Assembly (NCBI GenBank): GCA_012837965.1
Contig: DUQF01000026.1
Location: forward strand, 182,212-246,211
Source of the DNA: Clostridiales bacterium
GTDB lineage: Bacteria; Bacillota; Clostridia; Christensenellales; Aristaeellaceae
Direction: 5' to 3'
Length of the DNA: 64,000 nt
The notes under the pieces are model-generated. The model had not been told where the DNA came from, ran no database searches, and saw nothing but the letters and a program-made list of their open reading frames with translations. This document shows, piece after piece, positions 1 through 8,708 of the stretch. Within the stretch, counting starts at the first letter, position 1. The number at the start of each line of letters is the position of its first letter. Made by a program: the position numbers and the translations under genes.

Positions 1-1938
1 GGTTGTTTAGCTCAACATCAAAAATCACTATTTTTTCCGATTCTTTTCTGTTGTTGATGATTTCCTCCAAAGCTATTTTAAGCATATTCCTGTTCGTTAA
101 TTTTGTAGATTCATCAAAATATGCGAAATTGTATAGCCTTTCTTCGTAAAAAATATTTTTCCTTGTGTCTCCCAATATATTCGTAATTATTTTCAAAAAG
201 TGTAATCGACTTTCTGTGAATTTTTCATCACTCCGCTGTTTGTATTCAATAACAAAGAATCCATCTGTTTTTTTATTGATTATAACTGGAAGCGCAAAGA
301 AAGAATGTCTTCCCCTTGACATGAAAAAATCTCTTTGATTTCCGGCCTTATCAACGGAAATACTCGTGATATCTTCGCACAGTATAGGAAGGTTTTGATC
401 TATCAGGGGCTGAACTTCGGGAAAATCCGCTGTCTTAAACTTCATTCCCGGATAAAGAACAGATGATTTGCTCTCATTATCTTTTATATACATATTGAGA
501 ATCGTTGCGTTTTCATAATTTGCGTCGAACTCAAATAGATATGCGTAGTCAAATTCAAGTATTTCGGCGGACATTTTAAGCATTTCATCGATTTTCTTTT
601 TGGCGTTTTCGTTGTTAACAGAAATAAAGTTGGTTGAAATCTTTTCGAGCGTTTCCTGTTTTTTTGAAAATCTCTGATATCCCCGAAGTTTTGAAGCATA
701 TTCATTGGTAAGATATCGCACAGCAAAATAAGCCAGTACAATAATAAACATCCTTTTCAAATACTGAACGATATCGATGGTGGCGGAAACTTCCGGACAA
801 AAAATCCCAAGAACAACTTGAATCAACAGGGTGGCAGCCAAAAAAATGAAAGTATGGATTCTACTGGTAAGGACAATAGAAAACATAAGAAATACCACAT
901 ATACTGCCCATATAGTTACTGCTCCAATATCAATTTCTTTAATGATGAAAAAAGACATACCCACTATGCTTATTATCAGGAACAGGGTGTTTTGAGTCGT
1001 ATGCTTTTTGGCCGCGTACGGTATAAACAGCAAAGATATTCCCAAACCCCACACAACTAAAGCGAGCAAAAACTCACTTGTGAAATCACCTCCTCCAATA
1101 AAATATCCTGAAAAAAAGGAACCTGCGGCACCAATTGTAAACATGATTGTTGCGGTTTGAAATAAACGCAATCGGTTTTCTTGTATACTTCCGTGATCCT
1201 GAGAAAAAAACTCCGCCTTGGCTCTTTCGAGAAGCAGCCCAAATTTTTTCAATGTTATAAACAAAAATATCGTAGGAAAAATCAAAAACACAATTACCAA
1301 TTTGGGAGTCTGGTTAAATCCTAAAATATCGTCAAAAGTATCCGTTATCGATCCCACAACAAAAAGTCCGATTGAGGATATTAAATAATGTGTCACATAT
1401 CGCTTCAGAGGGGTATGAGGTTCAATTTTTTCCACCAGCGAACAAGCAATATAATAGCGGCGACTGAATAAACAGTGTAGTATAAGATAATCCAAAGCGC
1501 GCTGATATTTGTGGAAAGAAAACTTTTCCAACCGCTGTCGCTGGGCATCAGTTTAAATTGTTTATCCGCGAAGGATCCAAGGGGAGCATAGAGAATGATA
1601 CTTATAAGGGAGGGTAAATAGAATAAAATCTTTTTAATTGGTTTGTCTAATTGAAATCTATGATTTGTAAAAATTAAGACAAAATGTAGAAAAAAGCTGT
1701 AAAATATACCCCAACCGAAAACAGAGAATGACGTCCAAAAAGCTCTTGCTTCGGCTGTGGGCGCGGAGGTTGAAAAAGAAAACGCGAATGACCAAGCCGC
1801 CATTGAGAGTGTTAAAAACAGAAATCGTCTATTGATATGACTTTTAACATTGGAAATCAGCGTATAGAAACCAAAAAACATATAAAAACAGCCACAAATA
1901 TAATAGATTATTGATAGCATGATATCATTTTTCATCAT
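1..1938 (-). pseudogene. Multi-TM / GAF / GGDEF signalling protein, frameshifted and cut by the window edge
   Basis: Reading leftward from ATG 1938 (weak GGCGGTG ribosome site), the first 177 residues form a hydrophobic sensor like the histidine-kinase N-terminal 7TM domain. The frame closes at 1405. The -1 frame is open, with no stop, from before this point to base 2. It carries more TM helices, a GAF-like region (about 240-620) and the opening of a GGDEF domain (NFAYFDESTKLTNRN near base 110). Moving to the -1 frame at the six-base A run (plus-strand T6, 1426-1431) joins RWWKK to IEPHTPLKRY without loss. The intact protein would be at least 645 residues, probably a diguanylate cyclase/phosphodiesterase-type receptor. 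The gene is AT-richer than its neighbours. A real mutation, ribosomal or polymerase slippage, and an assembly indel are all possible. Confidence 0.75.
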
Positions 1939-2231
1939 TATTTCACCGCCAGAACAAGATTTTCAAATCTCTGTAATTGTGGAGTTTATCCCTGTTTCTT
2001 GTCTTTTTTAAGTCATTCCGTCACGTTTTCGTATATTAACAAGATCTTTGAATCTCCTATATAGTTTAACACCGTCATGTATTTATATCAATGTTTTTGC
2101 TGATAAATAAAAGACTTTTCTTGAGTTGGTGCATATTTTGGTACATACACATACATTAATTCAAGGCAGGAATAATATAGTTTTGCAATACCTATAGGTA
2201 GCAGAGCCTCTTTCCTTAAACATTGTGTTTT
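1939..2231. other. Intergenic region with a decayed integration-scar-like sequence
   Basis: There is no gene here. Bases 2098-2226 resemble the sequence following the tRNA fragments at 38.4 and 52.6 kb: a TTGAT/CTGATAAAT start, then TCTTGAGTTGGTGCAT, a second TTGGTnCAT, and TTTTGCAATACCTATAGG. The tRNA 3' part itself is absent. I read it as a third, older remnant of the same integration or integrase-tail sequence. It lies downstream of the ROK kinase, which reads into it on the minus strand. Confidence 0.4.
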
Positions 2232-3188
2232 TTACAGTACGGGGAAGCCGTTTTTGGCAAACAAGGCTGCCCCGATGGGGACATTTCGATCCATCAACTG
2301 GCAAATGACCACTTCAAACCGATCCTTTCCGGATATAAAAACGTACTGGTTTGCGTATTTTTGGATGGGGGCGCGCAAAGGTTCGCCAATGTTGGCAAGG
2401 CCGCCGCCGATGGAGACAATATTGGGCGCCATCATGCTTACGGTGTTAGCTACCGCGATTCCGAATGAGTGTCCCACCCGGTCAAGTTCTTCTAACGCGA
2501 ACGCGTCTTCCTTAGCGGCGGCGATGCCCAGCATTCTGCAGTCAAGCTTTTGAATGTCTTCATCGCATAGCGCCATCAGCAGGCTGTCATTAGCGACATA
2601 CCCGGGTGAGCGTAACCGTCGCTCAATGGCAATGCCACAACACAAATCTTCGACACGCGTTACACTGCCCGGAACCTTCGCCGTCCAGTCCGCTGTATAT
2701 GTGTTGCCAAGAAAGGAGCCGCCAAAGCCAATGCCATCGAAAACCTTTCCTCGGCAAAACCAGCTGCCGCCTATACCGGTGCCTAAATTGGTGTAAAAAA
2801 AGCTTTCACTACCTTTGCCGCTTCCGCAAATCAATTCGGCGTAGCCGCCGGCAACCGTGTCCACCACTACGATTGTGGGGATATTGAACTCCCGCTCAAA
2901 CCATGTTTTCAGCTCAAAGTCCTTCCATCCCGGAACCTGAATGGAGGTGAGAACGCGTCCGGTTTTCGTTTCTAAGGGGCCACCAAAACCCACACCGATG
3001 GAGCGGACATCGGGATATTTGCGCAAAAGGCGCTGGACATTCACTTTCAGCCACGCAAGGATGTCCGGTGCCCCTTCTCGCAATTCCACCCGTTCACCAA
3101 GGAAGTCGAATTCTTGTGCGTTCTCGTTTAAAATGCAAATTTGCTGTTTGGTACCACCAATTTCGATTCCCATGTATTTAGAGGTCAT
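2232..3188 (-). CDS. ROK-family sugar kinase without the usual zinc motif
   Basis: A 318-residue cytoplasmic protein. The N-terminus MGIEIGGTKQQ is the ROK/actin-fold phosphate-1 loop, followed by GVGFGGPLETKTG, the Asp-containing VVVDTVAGGYAE segment and the glycine-rich TNLGTGIGG and SIGGGLANIGEP loops for ATP. ROK proteins phosphorylate free sugars such as glucose, fructose or ManNAc. No N-terminal helix-turn-helix is present, so it is an enzyme rather than a repressor. The zinc site typical of ROK kinases (GHx...CxCGxxGCxE) is missing; the region reads TADWTAKVPGSVTRVEDLCCG instead. GGAGCGAAG precedes ATG 3188. It lies 135 bp downstream of the LacI-type regulator on the same strand, so the two are probably co-transcribed. 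The substrate cannot be told from sequence. Confidence 0.8.
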   Translation of the reverse strand: MTSKYMGIEIGGTKQQICILNENAQEFDFLGERVELREGAPDILAWLKVNVQRLLRKYPDVRSIGVGFGGPLETKTGRVLTSIQVPGWKDFELKTWFEREFNIPTIVVVDTVAGGYAELICGSGKGSESFFYTNLGTGIGGSWFCRGKVFDGIGFGGSFLGNTYTADWTAKVPGSVTRVEDLCCGIAIERRLRSPGYVANDSLLMALCDEDIQKLDCRMLGIAAAKEDAFALEELDRVGHSFGIAVANTVSMMAPNIVSIGGGLANIGEPLRAPIQKYANQYVFISGKDRFEVVICQLMDRNVPIGAALFAKNGFPVL

Positions 3189-3323
3189 GCCATCTTCGCT
3201 CCTATATCATTTTAGTTGAAACAGTATATATTTATGTCTTTCATTTGGAAAAATCTTTTCGGTAGTACTTTTGTATTTGTTTTTATTCTATAAAGCTGAA
3301 GCTTTGACTGAGTGAATGCGAGG

Positions 3324-4370
3324 TTAATACAATTCGATATTGCTGTTGAGAACCAATTGTGGGGGTAATAGAATTGTGCTTGATTCTATTGTACCTTCCA
3401 TTATGTACCAAAAGAGATGTTCCAGCCCCATTCGCCCTTGTTCGAATTGATTCTGGCATATTGTGGCTTGTACAATGCCTTGACTGATGTGGGCGCGTAA
3501 ATTTTCGCTTATATCAGAAGTGATAAGGGTTAATTTTCTTTCCATACCCATATCTTTAACCGCTTCGATAACGCCGAAAGAGTTGAAGGAGTCGACATAG
3601 ATGCCTGCCAAATAGGGGTGTTCGCGAAGGGTCTGAATGGTTGCGTCGTAGGCAGCGTCTTTGCTGTCGTAATGGCTGTATGTGGCTACCAAAGAAAGGG
3701 GAGTAACAAGCGCCTGTTCTTTAAATCCTTCCAAAATCTCACTGTGGATACTGCGCTCGCCGTAGCTGCCGGAGGCGATTGCTACGGCTTGATTTGCGTT
3801 CCCCATCCTATAAAGCAACTCCGCGGCCATTCGGCCTGCCACACGACCATGATAGCGGATTGATAGCTTGCGCGTGGAAACAGCTACATGATTGACGACT
3901 GTAACAACAGGAATTTTCTTGCGCTCTATTGCCACGAACCCATCTGCGTTCCGAGCGCATATTAGTAAACCATCGTACCTGTCCTTGGCAATGCGTTCAA
4001 GCGTATTGTTCAGGAACTCAGTACCGGCAGCAGCGTTGGAGTCGCCGCCTAAATAGGAGTAAAAATCAGTATGAAGATTGAAGTCAGCAAGGTCCTCCGT
4101 TGCTTGCTTCGCGCCCGCTATGATCGAATCATGGAACTCCGGAAAGCTGGTAAAGGCTACTACTGCCAAGCGAACATTCTTGCTGGACAGCGAACGAGCC
4201 AGGCGGTTTGGTCTATATCCCAAGCGGTCCACCATCTCCAGCACACGTTCTCTTGTTTTTTCGTGGATGGTTTCTTTTCCGCTGAGGGCGCGATGGACGG
4301 TTGCGGTTGATACATTGAGAGCTTTTGCCACATCATATATCGTTACGCGCTTTTTTGTTTCGTGGGGCAT
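3324..4370 (-). CDS. LacI-family transcriptional regulator
   Basis: A 348-residue protein from the ATG at 4370, chosen because AAAGGATG sits 9 bases upstream; an ATG 24 bases earlier has no good ribosome site. The N-terminal helix-turn-helix is typical LacI: TIYDVAKALNVSTATVHRALSGK, then a hinge region YRPNRLARSLSSKN. The rest (from about residue 60) is a periplasmic-binding-protein-like sugar-sensing domain (VAVVAFTSFPEFHDSIIAGAKQA, GIYVDSFNSFGVIEAVKDMG). It is divergent from the large catabolic operon at 4925 and upstream of the ROK kinase. It is the obvious candidate to bind the TGTAACCGATTnCA boxes at 4743 and 17810, though CcpA encoded elsewhere could bind the same sequence. Confidence 0.88.
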   Translation of the reverse strand: MPHETKKRVTIYDVAKALNVSTATVHRALSGKETIHEKTRERVLEMVDRLGYRPNRLARSLSSKNVRLAVVAFTSFPEFHDSIIAGAKQATEDLADFNLHTDFYSYLGGDSNAAAGTEFLNNTLERIAKDRYDGLLICARNADGFVAIERKKIPVVTVVNHVAVSTRKLSIRYHGRVAGRMAAELLYRMGNANQAVAIASGSYGERSIHSEILEGFKEQALVTPLSLVATYSHYDSKDAAYDATIQTLREHPYLAGIYVDSFNSFGVIEAVKDMGMERKLTLITSDISENLRAHISQGIVQATICQNQFEQGRMGLEHLFWYIMEGTIESSTILLPPQLVLNSNIELY

Positions 4371-4682
4371 CTTCAGACATCCTTTCGCCTGCATTTATAC
4401 AAATCATATGATATTGTTTTACAACTGTCAAACTGCCGGAGCCTGAGGGGCGATGAAGCAATGGCATGGATATCGTGTCCTGAGAACGTGTCATCTTGTC
4501 AGACGAAAGGCGAAAAAATGAAACCCTGGCCAATCTTGCCAAGCGGGGTTTAAAATCCACATGAGATGTTGTAAAAATGAAAGGCTGATGAGCGCAAAAG
4601 GTACTTGTGAATTTTTCACGCCGATTGTTATTATACAATGAGTAGGCAGAATTGTTTTTTTCATGTTTTTAGTAAAAAGCGC

Positions 4683-4711
4683 TTGCAAATTTCTTACATT
4701 AATTATACAAT
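4683..4711 (+). promoter_or_regulatory. Sigma-A-type promoter of the catabolic operon
   Basis: TTGCAA (4683-4688), a 17-bp spacer and TACAAT (4706-4711). The expected start is near 4718, giving a leader of about 200 nt before the gene at 4925. The operator-like box at 4743 lies about 25 bases into the transcript. Confidence 0.55.
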
Positions 4712-4742
4712 AAAAAAAGTAAAATTTGTTTGTGTTAAAAAA

Positions 4743-4756
4743 TGTAACCGATTACA
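4743..4756. promoter_or_regulatory. Operator-like palindrome TGTAACCGATTACA (LacI-type or cre)
   Basis: A 14-bp imperfect palindrome with the central CG typical of LacI-family operators. It also fits the CcpA cre consensus TGWNANCGNTNWCA at every fixed position. It sits just downstream of the promoter, where a bound repressor would block elongation. A copy with one change lies at 17810 in front of the ABC importer. Confidence 0.6.
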
Positions 4757-4924
4757 AAACGAAAGAGTTTTGTCAAATAACCCCAAGGCATGGTTGCATT
4801 TGAGCCGGGATATAAGGGAAAAACCATGTGAATTTCTGTAATTTAACGGATAGTCTGCATGTAAGAACCCACAAAAGGCAGGTTATACTTGCCCCATTGA
4901 TATTACACTGAAAGGCAGGAAGTC

Positions 4925-5998
4925 ATGAAATTACCTACTAGCCAACGTGATTGCGTTGCGGTATACGGGAACATGAAACAAGTTGCCCGCTTGAAGCGAT
5001 ATGTTTTTTTAGAGGGCAAAGCCACCGGCATTGAAGCTGTGGACCTTGATACCGGAGGAGGATTTTCCTGCACAATTTTGCCCGGGCGTGGAATGGATAT
5101 TGCCTGGGCATCCTACCGAGGCATACCGGTTTCGTATATTTCTAAAACAGGAATTGTATCTCCCGCTTATCATGATCCGCGTGAGTCGCAATGGCTGAAG
5201 AGCTTTTTTGCAGGTCTGCTGACAACTTGCGGTTTGGGAAATGCAGGTCCTGCGTGCGAGGCGGATTTGCCTGTTGTAGGCAAAACTCCTTTTGGGTTGC
5301 ATGGTGATATTTCAAACACAGCTGCGGACAATATTTGTTTGTCTGAACGCTGGCTTGCCGACGGTCGTTATCAACTGAAAATATCCGGCCGGGTAGAAGA
5401 AGGCAGATTTCATGGCGAGCATCTCGAGATGCGTAGAACAATTCATACTTTTCTGGGTGAAAAGAAAATCACCATAGAAGATGAGTTCAGCAATATGGGA
5501 AACTCGGCGCAGCCGTTGATGTTCTTTTATCATATCAATATCGGGTATCCTATTCTCAGCAAGGATTCGCGATTCCTTTCCAAGAGCAAAAGTATTGTTC
5601 CGGCTAACAAGGCCGCCGCTGCCAACCTGCAAACATATGACCGGTTTTCCGAGCCGCTGGAAACATATGACGAACAACAGTTTTATCACGATTTAATACC
5701 GGATGAATCCGGATACACGACGGTCGCGCTCATCAATGACGCGATTAACTTAGGAGTTTATTTGCGTTTTATGCCAGGGCAGCTGCCAAAATTCGCGCAG
5801 TGGAAGGTATGCAGAGCGGGAGATTACGTATTTGCGTTTGAGCCTGGGAATTGCCATCCTGTCGGCAGAGCAGTTCAAGAGCAGACAGAGGGGTTTGAAT
5901 GGCTGGAGCCAACACAGGTTAAGACAGTCAACTATGAAATTGGTATATTAGACGGAGAATCGGATTTAATGATGCTCAAGGAAAAACTGTTGGCATGA
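4925..5998 (+). CDS. DUF4432 family protein, aldose-1-epimerase-like
   Basis: A 357-residue cytoplasmic protein of the DUF4432 group, which has the galactose-mutarotase beta-sandwich fold. Recognisable pieces are ILPGRGMDIAWASYRG, LLTTCGLGNAGPAC, TPFGLHGDISNTAA with a conserved His, FFYHINIGYPIL, and the C-terminal FAFEPGNCHPVGR. Family members are thought to interconvert anomers or handle sugar adducts. None of the residues shown here defines the sugar. It is the first gene of the operon, with AGGAAG before the ATG. A mutarotase-like protein in front of a ribokinase-type kinase and a DeoC aldolase suggests a free pentose or deoxy-sugar as the incoming substrate (inference). Confidence 0.8.
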   Translation: MKLPTSQRDCVAVYGNMKQVARLKRYVFLEGKATGIEAVDLDTGGGFSCTILPGRGMDIAWASYRGIPVSYISKTGIVSPAYHDPRESQWLKSFFAGLLTTCGLGNAGPACEADLPVVGKTPFGLHGDISNTAADNICLSERWLADGRYQLKISGRVEEGRFHGEHLEMRRTIHTFLGEKKITIEDEFSNMGNSAQPLMFFYHINIGYPILSKDSRFLSKSKSIVPANKAAAANLQTYDRFSEPLETYDEQQFYHDLIPDESGYTTVALINDAINLGVYLRFMPGQLPKFAQWKVCRAGDYVFAFEPGNCHPVGRAVQEQTEGFEWLEPTQVKTVNYEIGILDGESDLMMLKEKLLA

Positions 5999-6048
5999 TG
6001 ATTTGTTCAATAAAAATGAGAAGCAATTAGCTTGAAAGGGGACAGGGA

Positions 6049-6981
6049 ATGGGTATTGTGGTATTTGGTAGTTTTGTGGTGGACTTGACCAGCCGTTCGG
6101 CAGGTCTTCCTTTACCGGGACAAACGCTTCAGGGCAGCTCATTTAAATATGGCGCGGGCGGGAAGGGTTCAAACCAGGCCGTGGCTGCCCATCGCGCGGG
6201 CGCCGACATCATACTGGTTACAAAGATAGGCAAGGATTTCTTTGGCCAGGTAGCGATGGATTTTTATCAGGGCGAAGGAATGAACACCGACTATATCTTG
6301 CGGGACGAGGTGAAGGAAACGGGCGCGGCGCTTATCATGGTAGATGAAAGCAGCGCGCAAAATAAGATTGTTGTGGTTAGCGGCGCGTGCGGGAACATTA
6401 CCGCGGAAGATATTGAAAAATGCAAGGATTTGATTGAGAATGCTTCTATTTTGCTGTTGCAACATGAAATCAATATAGATGCGCTGTATAAGGTGATTGA
6501 GGTGGCGTATGACGCGGGTGTGCGCATTGTTTTGAATCCTGCTCCGGCCGCGCCGATTCCCGATGAAATACTCAAAAAAATAGATGTAATCACCCCCAAT
6601 GAAACCGAGGCGCAAACGCTTACCGGGATTCAGATCAACAACGAAGAAGATGCCCGGCGGGCAGCTAAAGCTCTATTGGACAAGGGTGTTCGTGAAGTGA
6701 TTATTACTTTGGGAAGCCTTGGCGCATATGTGACGGACGGCAAACAAGATTGGATGATTGACAGCGTCAAGGTTGATGTAGTTGATACCACCGGAGCTGG
6801 CGACGCCTTCAACGGCGGCTTAGTAACGGCTCTGGATGAAGGCAAGAGTTTGCTTAATGCTGCCCGCTTTGCCAATGTAGTGGGAGCGTTGTCAGTCACC
6901 AAAAAAGGAACCGCGCGCTCTATGCCGGAGCGCAAACAAATCGAACAACTTTATCAAGAAACATATGGATTGGAACGCTAA
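6049..6981 (+). CDS. PfkB-family carbohydrate kinase, ribokinase-like
   Basis: A 310-residue protein with the ribokinase layout. The N-terminal GSFVVDLTSRS is followed by the GAGGKGSNQAVAAHRAGA substrate motif near residues 36-53. ITPNETEA lies in the middle, and the C-terminal catalytic motif DTTGAGDAFNGG is near residues 245-256, with the Asp of GAGD as general base. It phosphorylates a sugar with ATP; ribose, deoxyribose or a related pentose are the usual substrates of this branch. It lies 50 bp after the DUF4432 gene, with an AAAGGGG ribosome site. Directly upstream of the DeoC-type aldolase gene set, a deoxyribokinase-like role is plausible but unproven. Confidence 0.88.
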   Translation: MGIVVFGSFVVDLTSRSAGLPLPGQTLQGSSFKYGAGGKGSNQAVAAHRAGADIILVTKIGKDFFGQVAMDFYQGEGMNTDYILRDEVKETGAALIMVDESSAQNKIVVVSGACGNITAEDIEKCKDLIENASILLLQHEINIDALYKVIEVAYDAGVRIVLNPAPAAPIPDEILKKIDVITPNETEAQTLTGIQINNEEDARRAAKALLDKGVREVIITLGSLGAYVTDGKQDWMIDSVKVDVVDTTGAGDAFNGGLVTALDEGKSLLNAARFANVVGALSVTKKGTARSMPERKQIEQLYQETYGLER

Positions 6982-7002
6982 AGAGTTTTAAGGAGGAAAG
7001 AA

Positions 7003-7515
7003 ATGGAAACGTATCCGCTGGGAGTTAGGCGAGACGGCAGCTATTACACTCGAATTGAATGGGCCAGCCATACGGAATCAGACCCAACTTTCTGGGTTGT
7101 AAACTTGATTCGGGATGACACGGAGCGCAATGGCGGAACTTGGGGCGCCAACACGATGGGTCCGGCGCATGTTGTTCTTAGTTTCTTTGGGGAAGAACAG
7201 GAGGTTAGCCGGGTCCGGATATTTGGAAATGTCGGTCTGGACATCTCTATCCTTGAGGAATTGGCGAAAACAATCGATATTTATTATAGTGATACCGATG
7301 AGCCTCGCAAGCTTCGCCGGCAGGAAGACAAAATTGATGATGTACCTTGGAATTTTGTCACTCGTGTGAATATGCCCAAAAGGGAGGGCTGGACCGAGAT
7401 TATGTTCGAGCAGCCAATCAAGGCGAAATACCTGAGATTTGATTTGGTGGAAAATCACGGTACACCGCCGGATATTCCATGGACAGAAACAAGTGAGATA
7501 AAAATTTACCCCTAA
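7003..7515 (+). CDS. F5/8 type C (galactose-binding-like) domain protein
   Basis: A 170-residue protein that appears to be a single jelly-roll domain of the discoidin/galactose-binding type. Strand-like segments include TFWVVNLIRDD, AHVVLSFFGEEQEVSRVRIFG, LAKTIDIYYSD and the closing KAKYLRFDLVENHG...TSEIKIYP typical of these folds. There is no signal peptide, so unlike most such domains it should stay in the cytoplasm. It follows the kinase by 21 bp with AAGGAGG before the ATG. The domain usually binds sugars. Here it may be a sugar-phosphate binding or accessory protein; no catalytic motif is visible. Confidence 0.6.
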   Translation: METYPLGVRRDGSYYTRIEWASHTESDPTFWVVNLIRDDTERNGGTWGANTMGPAHVVLSFFGEEQEVSRVRIFGNVGLDISILEELAKTIDIYYSDTDEPRKLRRQEDKIDDVPWNFVTRVNMPKREGWTEIMFEQPIKAKYLRFDLVENHGTPPDIPWTETSEIKIYP

Positions 7516-7545
7516 CTTGGGGATTGTTTGGAGGTATTGAACAAA

Positions 7546-8007
7546 ATGAAAAAGGGAAACTGGGCACTTATTAACTCAGAGAACGTCAAGCCATATGTAT
7601 GTGATGAGACATATTCTTCAAAACTGCTTACCGGCGATGAGCTGATCGGCTCACCCGTTATTAACCTCAATGAGGGAACGCTCAAAGCCGGCTGCAGAAC
7701 ATCTGGCGATGCGCATGATGATACTGAAATCTATTATATTGTTTCTTGTGAGGAGGGAAAGTGCTCGGTGTGGTTGGATGATGAGGAAGTGCTATGCAAG
7801 CCGCAGGATGTAATTATCATTCCGCCGAAAGTTTTCCATTGGATAGACAACACAAAAAGCAGCAAGCCCTTCATATTAATGACTTTTTGGCCACGGCAGG
7901 AACAAAATGGCGTATATCATGCCAGGTTGGCAGCCTGGGGTAAGTCTTTTATCCAGGAAGATGAAAATTATGAAGCGAAACGAATCCAAAAGAAAGGGGA
8001 TAAATAA
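7546..8007 (+). CDS. Cupin-domain protein
   Basis: A 153-residue small cupin. The metal-site region reads HDDTEIYYIVSCEEGKCSVWLDDE, and the second conserved cupin motif is PQDVIIIPPKVFHWIDN with its His. ATG 7546 is preferred to the in-frame TTG at 7528 because the GGAGG at 7529-7533 is then correctly placed. Such stand-alone cupins in sugar operons act as isomerases, lyases or sugar sensors. It sits between the F5/8 protein and the aldolase (2 bp from the latter), so it is co-expressed with the pathway. Its reaction cannot be assigned. Confidence 0.75.
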   Translation: MKKGNWALINSENVKPYVCDETYSSKLLTGDELIGSPVINLNEGTLKAGCRTSGDAHDDTEIYYIVSCEEGKCSVWLDDEEVLCKPQDVIIIPPKVFHWIDNTKSSKPFILMTFWPRQEQNGVYHARLAAWGKSFIQEDENYEAKRIQKKGDK

Positions 8008-8009
8008 TA

Positions 8010-8681
8010 ATGGAACCAATCAATCGATATCTTGATCATGCGGTCCTCAAACCGGAAATGACTCTCGAACAGGTCAAAGAAGCCATTCAGGTGGGCATTG
8101 ACTATCAGGTACGCACGGTCTGCGTTCATCCCGGTGACATCCCCTTGGCGCTGGAAATGTGTGAAGGAACCGCTACGCAAGTCATTTGCGTATTGGATTT
8201 TCCCCATGGCCGTGGCGGGAAGGAAACCAAAAAAGCTTTGGCTGCCCTGTACGCGAAGATGGGCGTCGCCGAGATAGACATGGTGATGAACTATGGGCTC
8301 GCCCGCGGGGGGCATTGGGATCTTTTGAAAGAAGAAATAGAGAGCGTTGTGCAAGAGGCTCATAGGCATAACGTGCCTGTCAAGGTAATTCTCGAAACCA
8401 GTGAACTGAGCCGGGAGCAGATTATCGGAAGTGTTCAGGCTTGTATCGCTGCCGGAGCGGATTTTGCCAAGTCTTCAACAGGTTTTAGCTCGGGAGGTTC
8501 AACGCCGGAGATTTTGAAGACAATGCTGGAGGCTGCTGACGGAAAGATTAAGATCAAGCCGTCCGGCGGAATCCGCAATAAGCAAACTGCGCTGGACTAC
8601 ATACAGGCCGGAGCGGCTCGCTTAGGTGTCGGGTTTGCGTCTACTCCATTGATTTGCGACAACCCTATGCTTACCAAATAA
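8010..8681 (+). CDS. deoC: DeoC-type deoxyribose-phosphate aldolase
   Basis: A 223-residue TIM-barrel aldolase of the DeoC/FbaB superfamily, the usual length for DeoC. Key residues line up with the family: Asp90 in AEIDMVMNYG, the Schiff-base Lys154 in FAKSSTGFSSGG, and Lys183 in IKIKPSGGIR. DeoC cleaves 2-deoxyribose 5-phosphate to glyceraldehyde 3-phosphate and acetaldehyde. The next gene is an acylating aldehyde dehydrogenase, which would take such an aldehyde straight to acyl-CoA. No nucleoside phosphorylase or phosphopentomutase is nearby, so this copy serves a sugar pathway rather than nucleoside salvage. A related substrate is possible. Confidence 0.87.
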   Translation: MEPINRYLDHAVLKPEMTLEQVKEAIQVGIDYQVRTVCVHPGDIPLALEMCEGTATQVICVLDFPHGRGGKETKKALAALYAKMGVAEIDMVMNYGLARGGHWDLLKEEIESVVQEAHRHNVPVKVILETSELSREQIIGSVQACIAAGADFAKSSTGFSSGGSTPEILKTMLEAADGKIKIKPSGGIRNKQTALDYIQAGAARLGVGFASTPLICDNPMLTK

Positions 8682-8708
8682 GAACATTGATCAAGAAAGG
8701 AAATAGCC

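Larger units (their letters stand above)
4371..4924. other. Divergent control region between the LacI-type gene and the catabolic operon
   Basis: This 554-bp stretch has no convincing gene. It holds the rightward promoter and operator listed separately. It also holds a TATAAT on the minus strand (4630-4635) with a poor -35, a possible start for the LacI-type gene with a leader of roughly 250 nt. An 8-bp palindrome AAGCGCTT (4677-4684) touches the rightward -35 box. Confidence 0.5.

Noticed and set aside
2254..3219. Plus-strand open frames opposite the ROK kinase
   Set aside because: They mirror the minus-strand kinase, which has clear family motifs. No ribosome sites or homology sense.
4333..4688. 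Small minus-strand frames in the LacI/operon control region
   Set aside because: Low-complexity peptides with no good starts, overlapping promoter and operator sequence.
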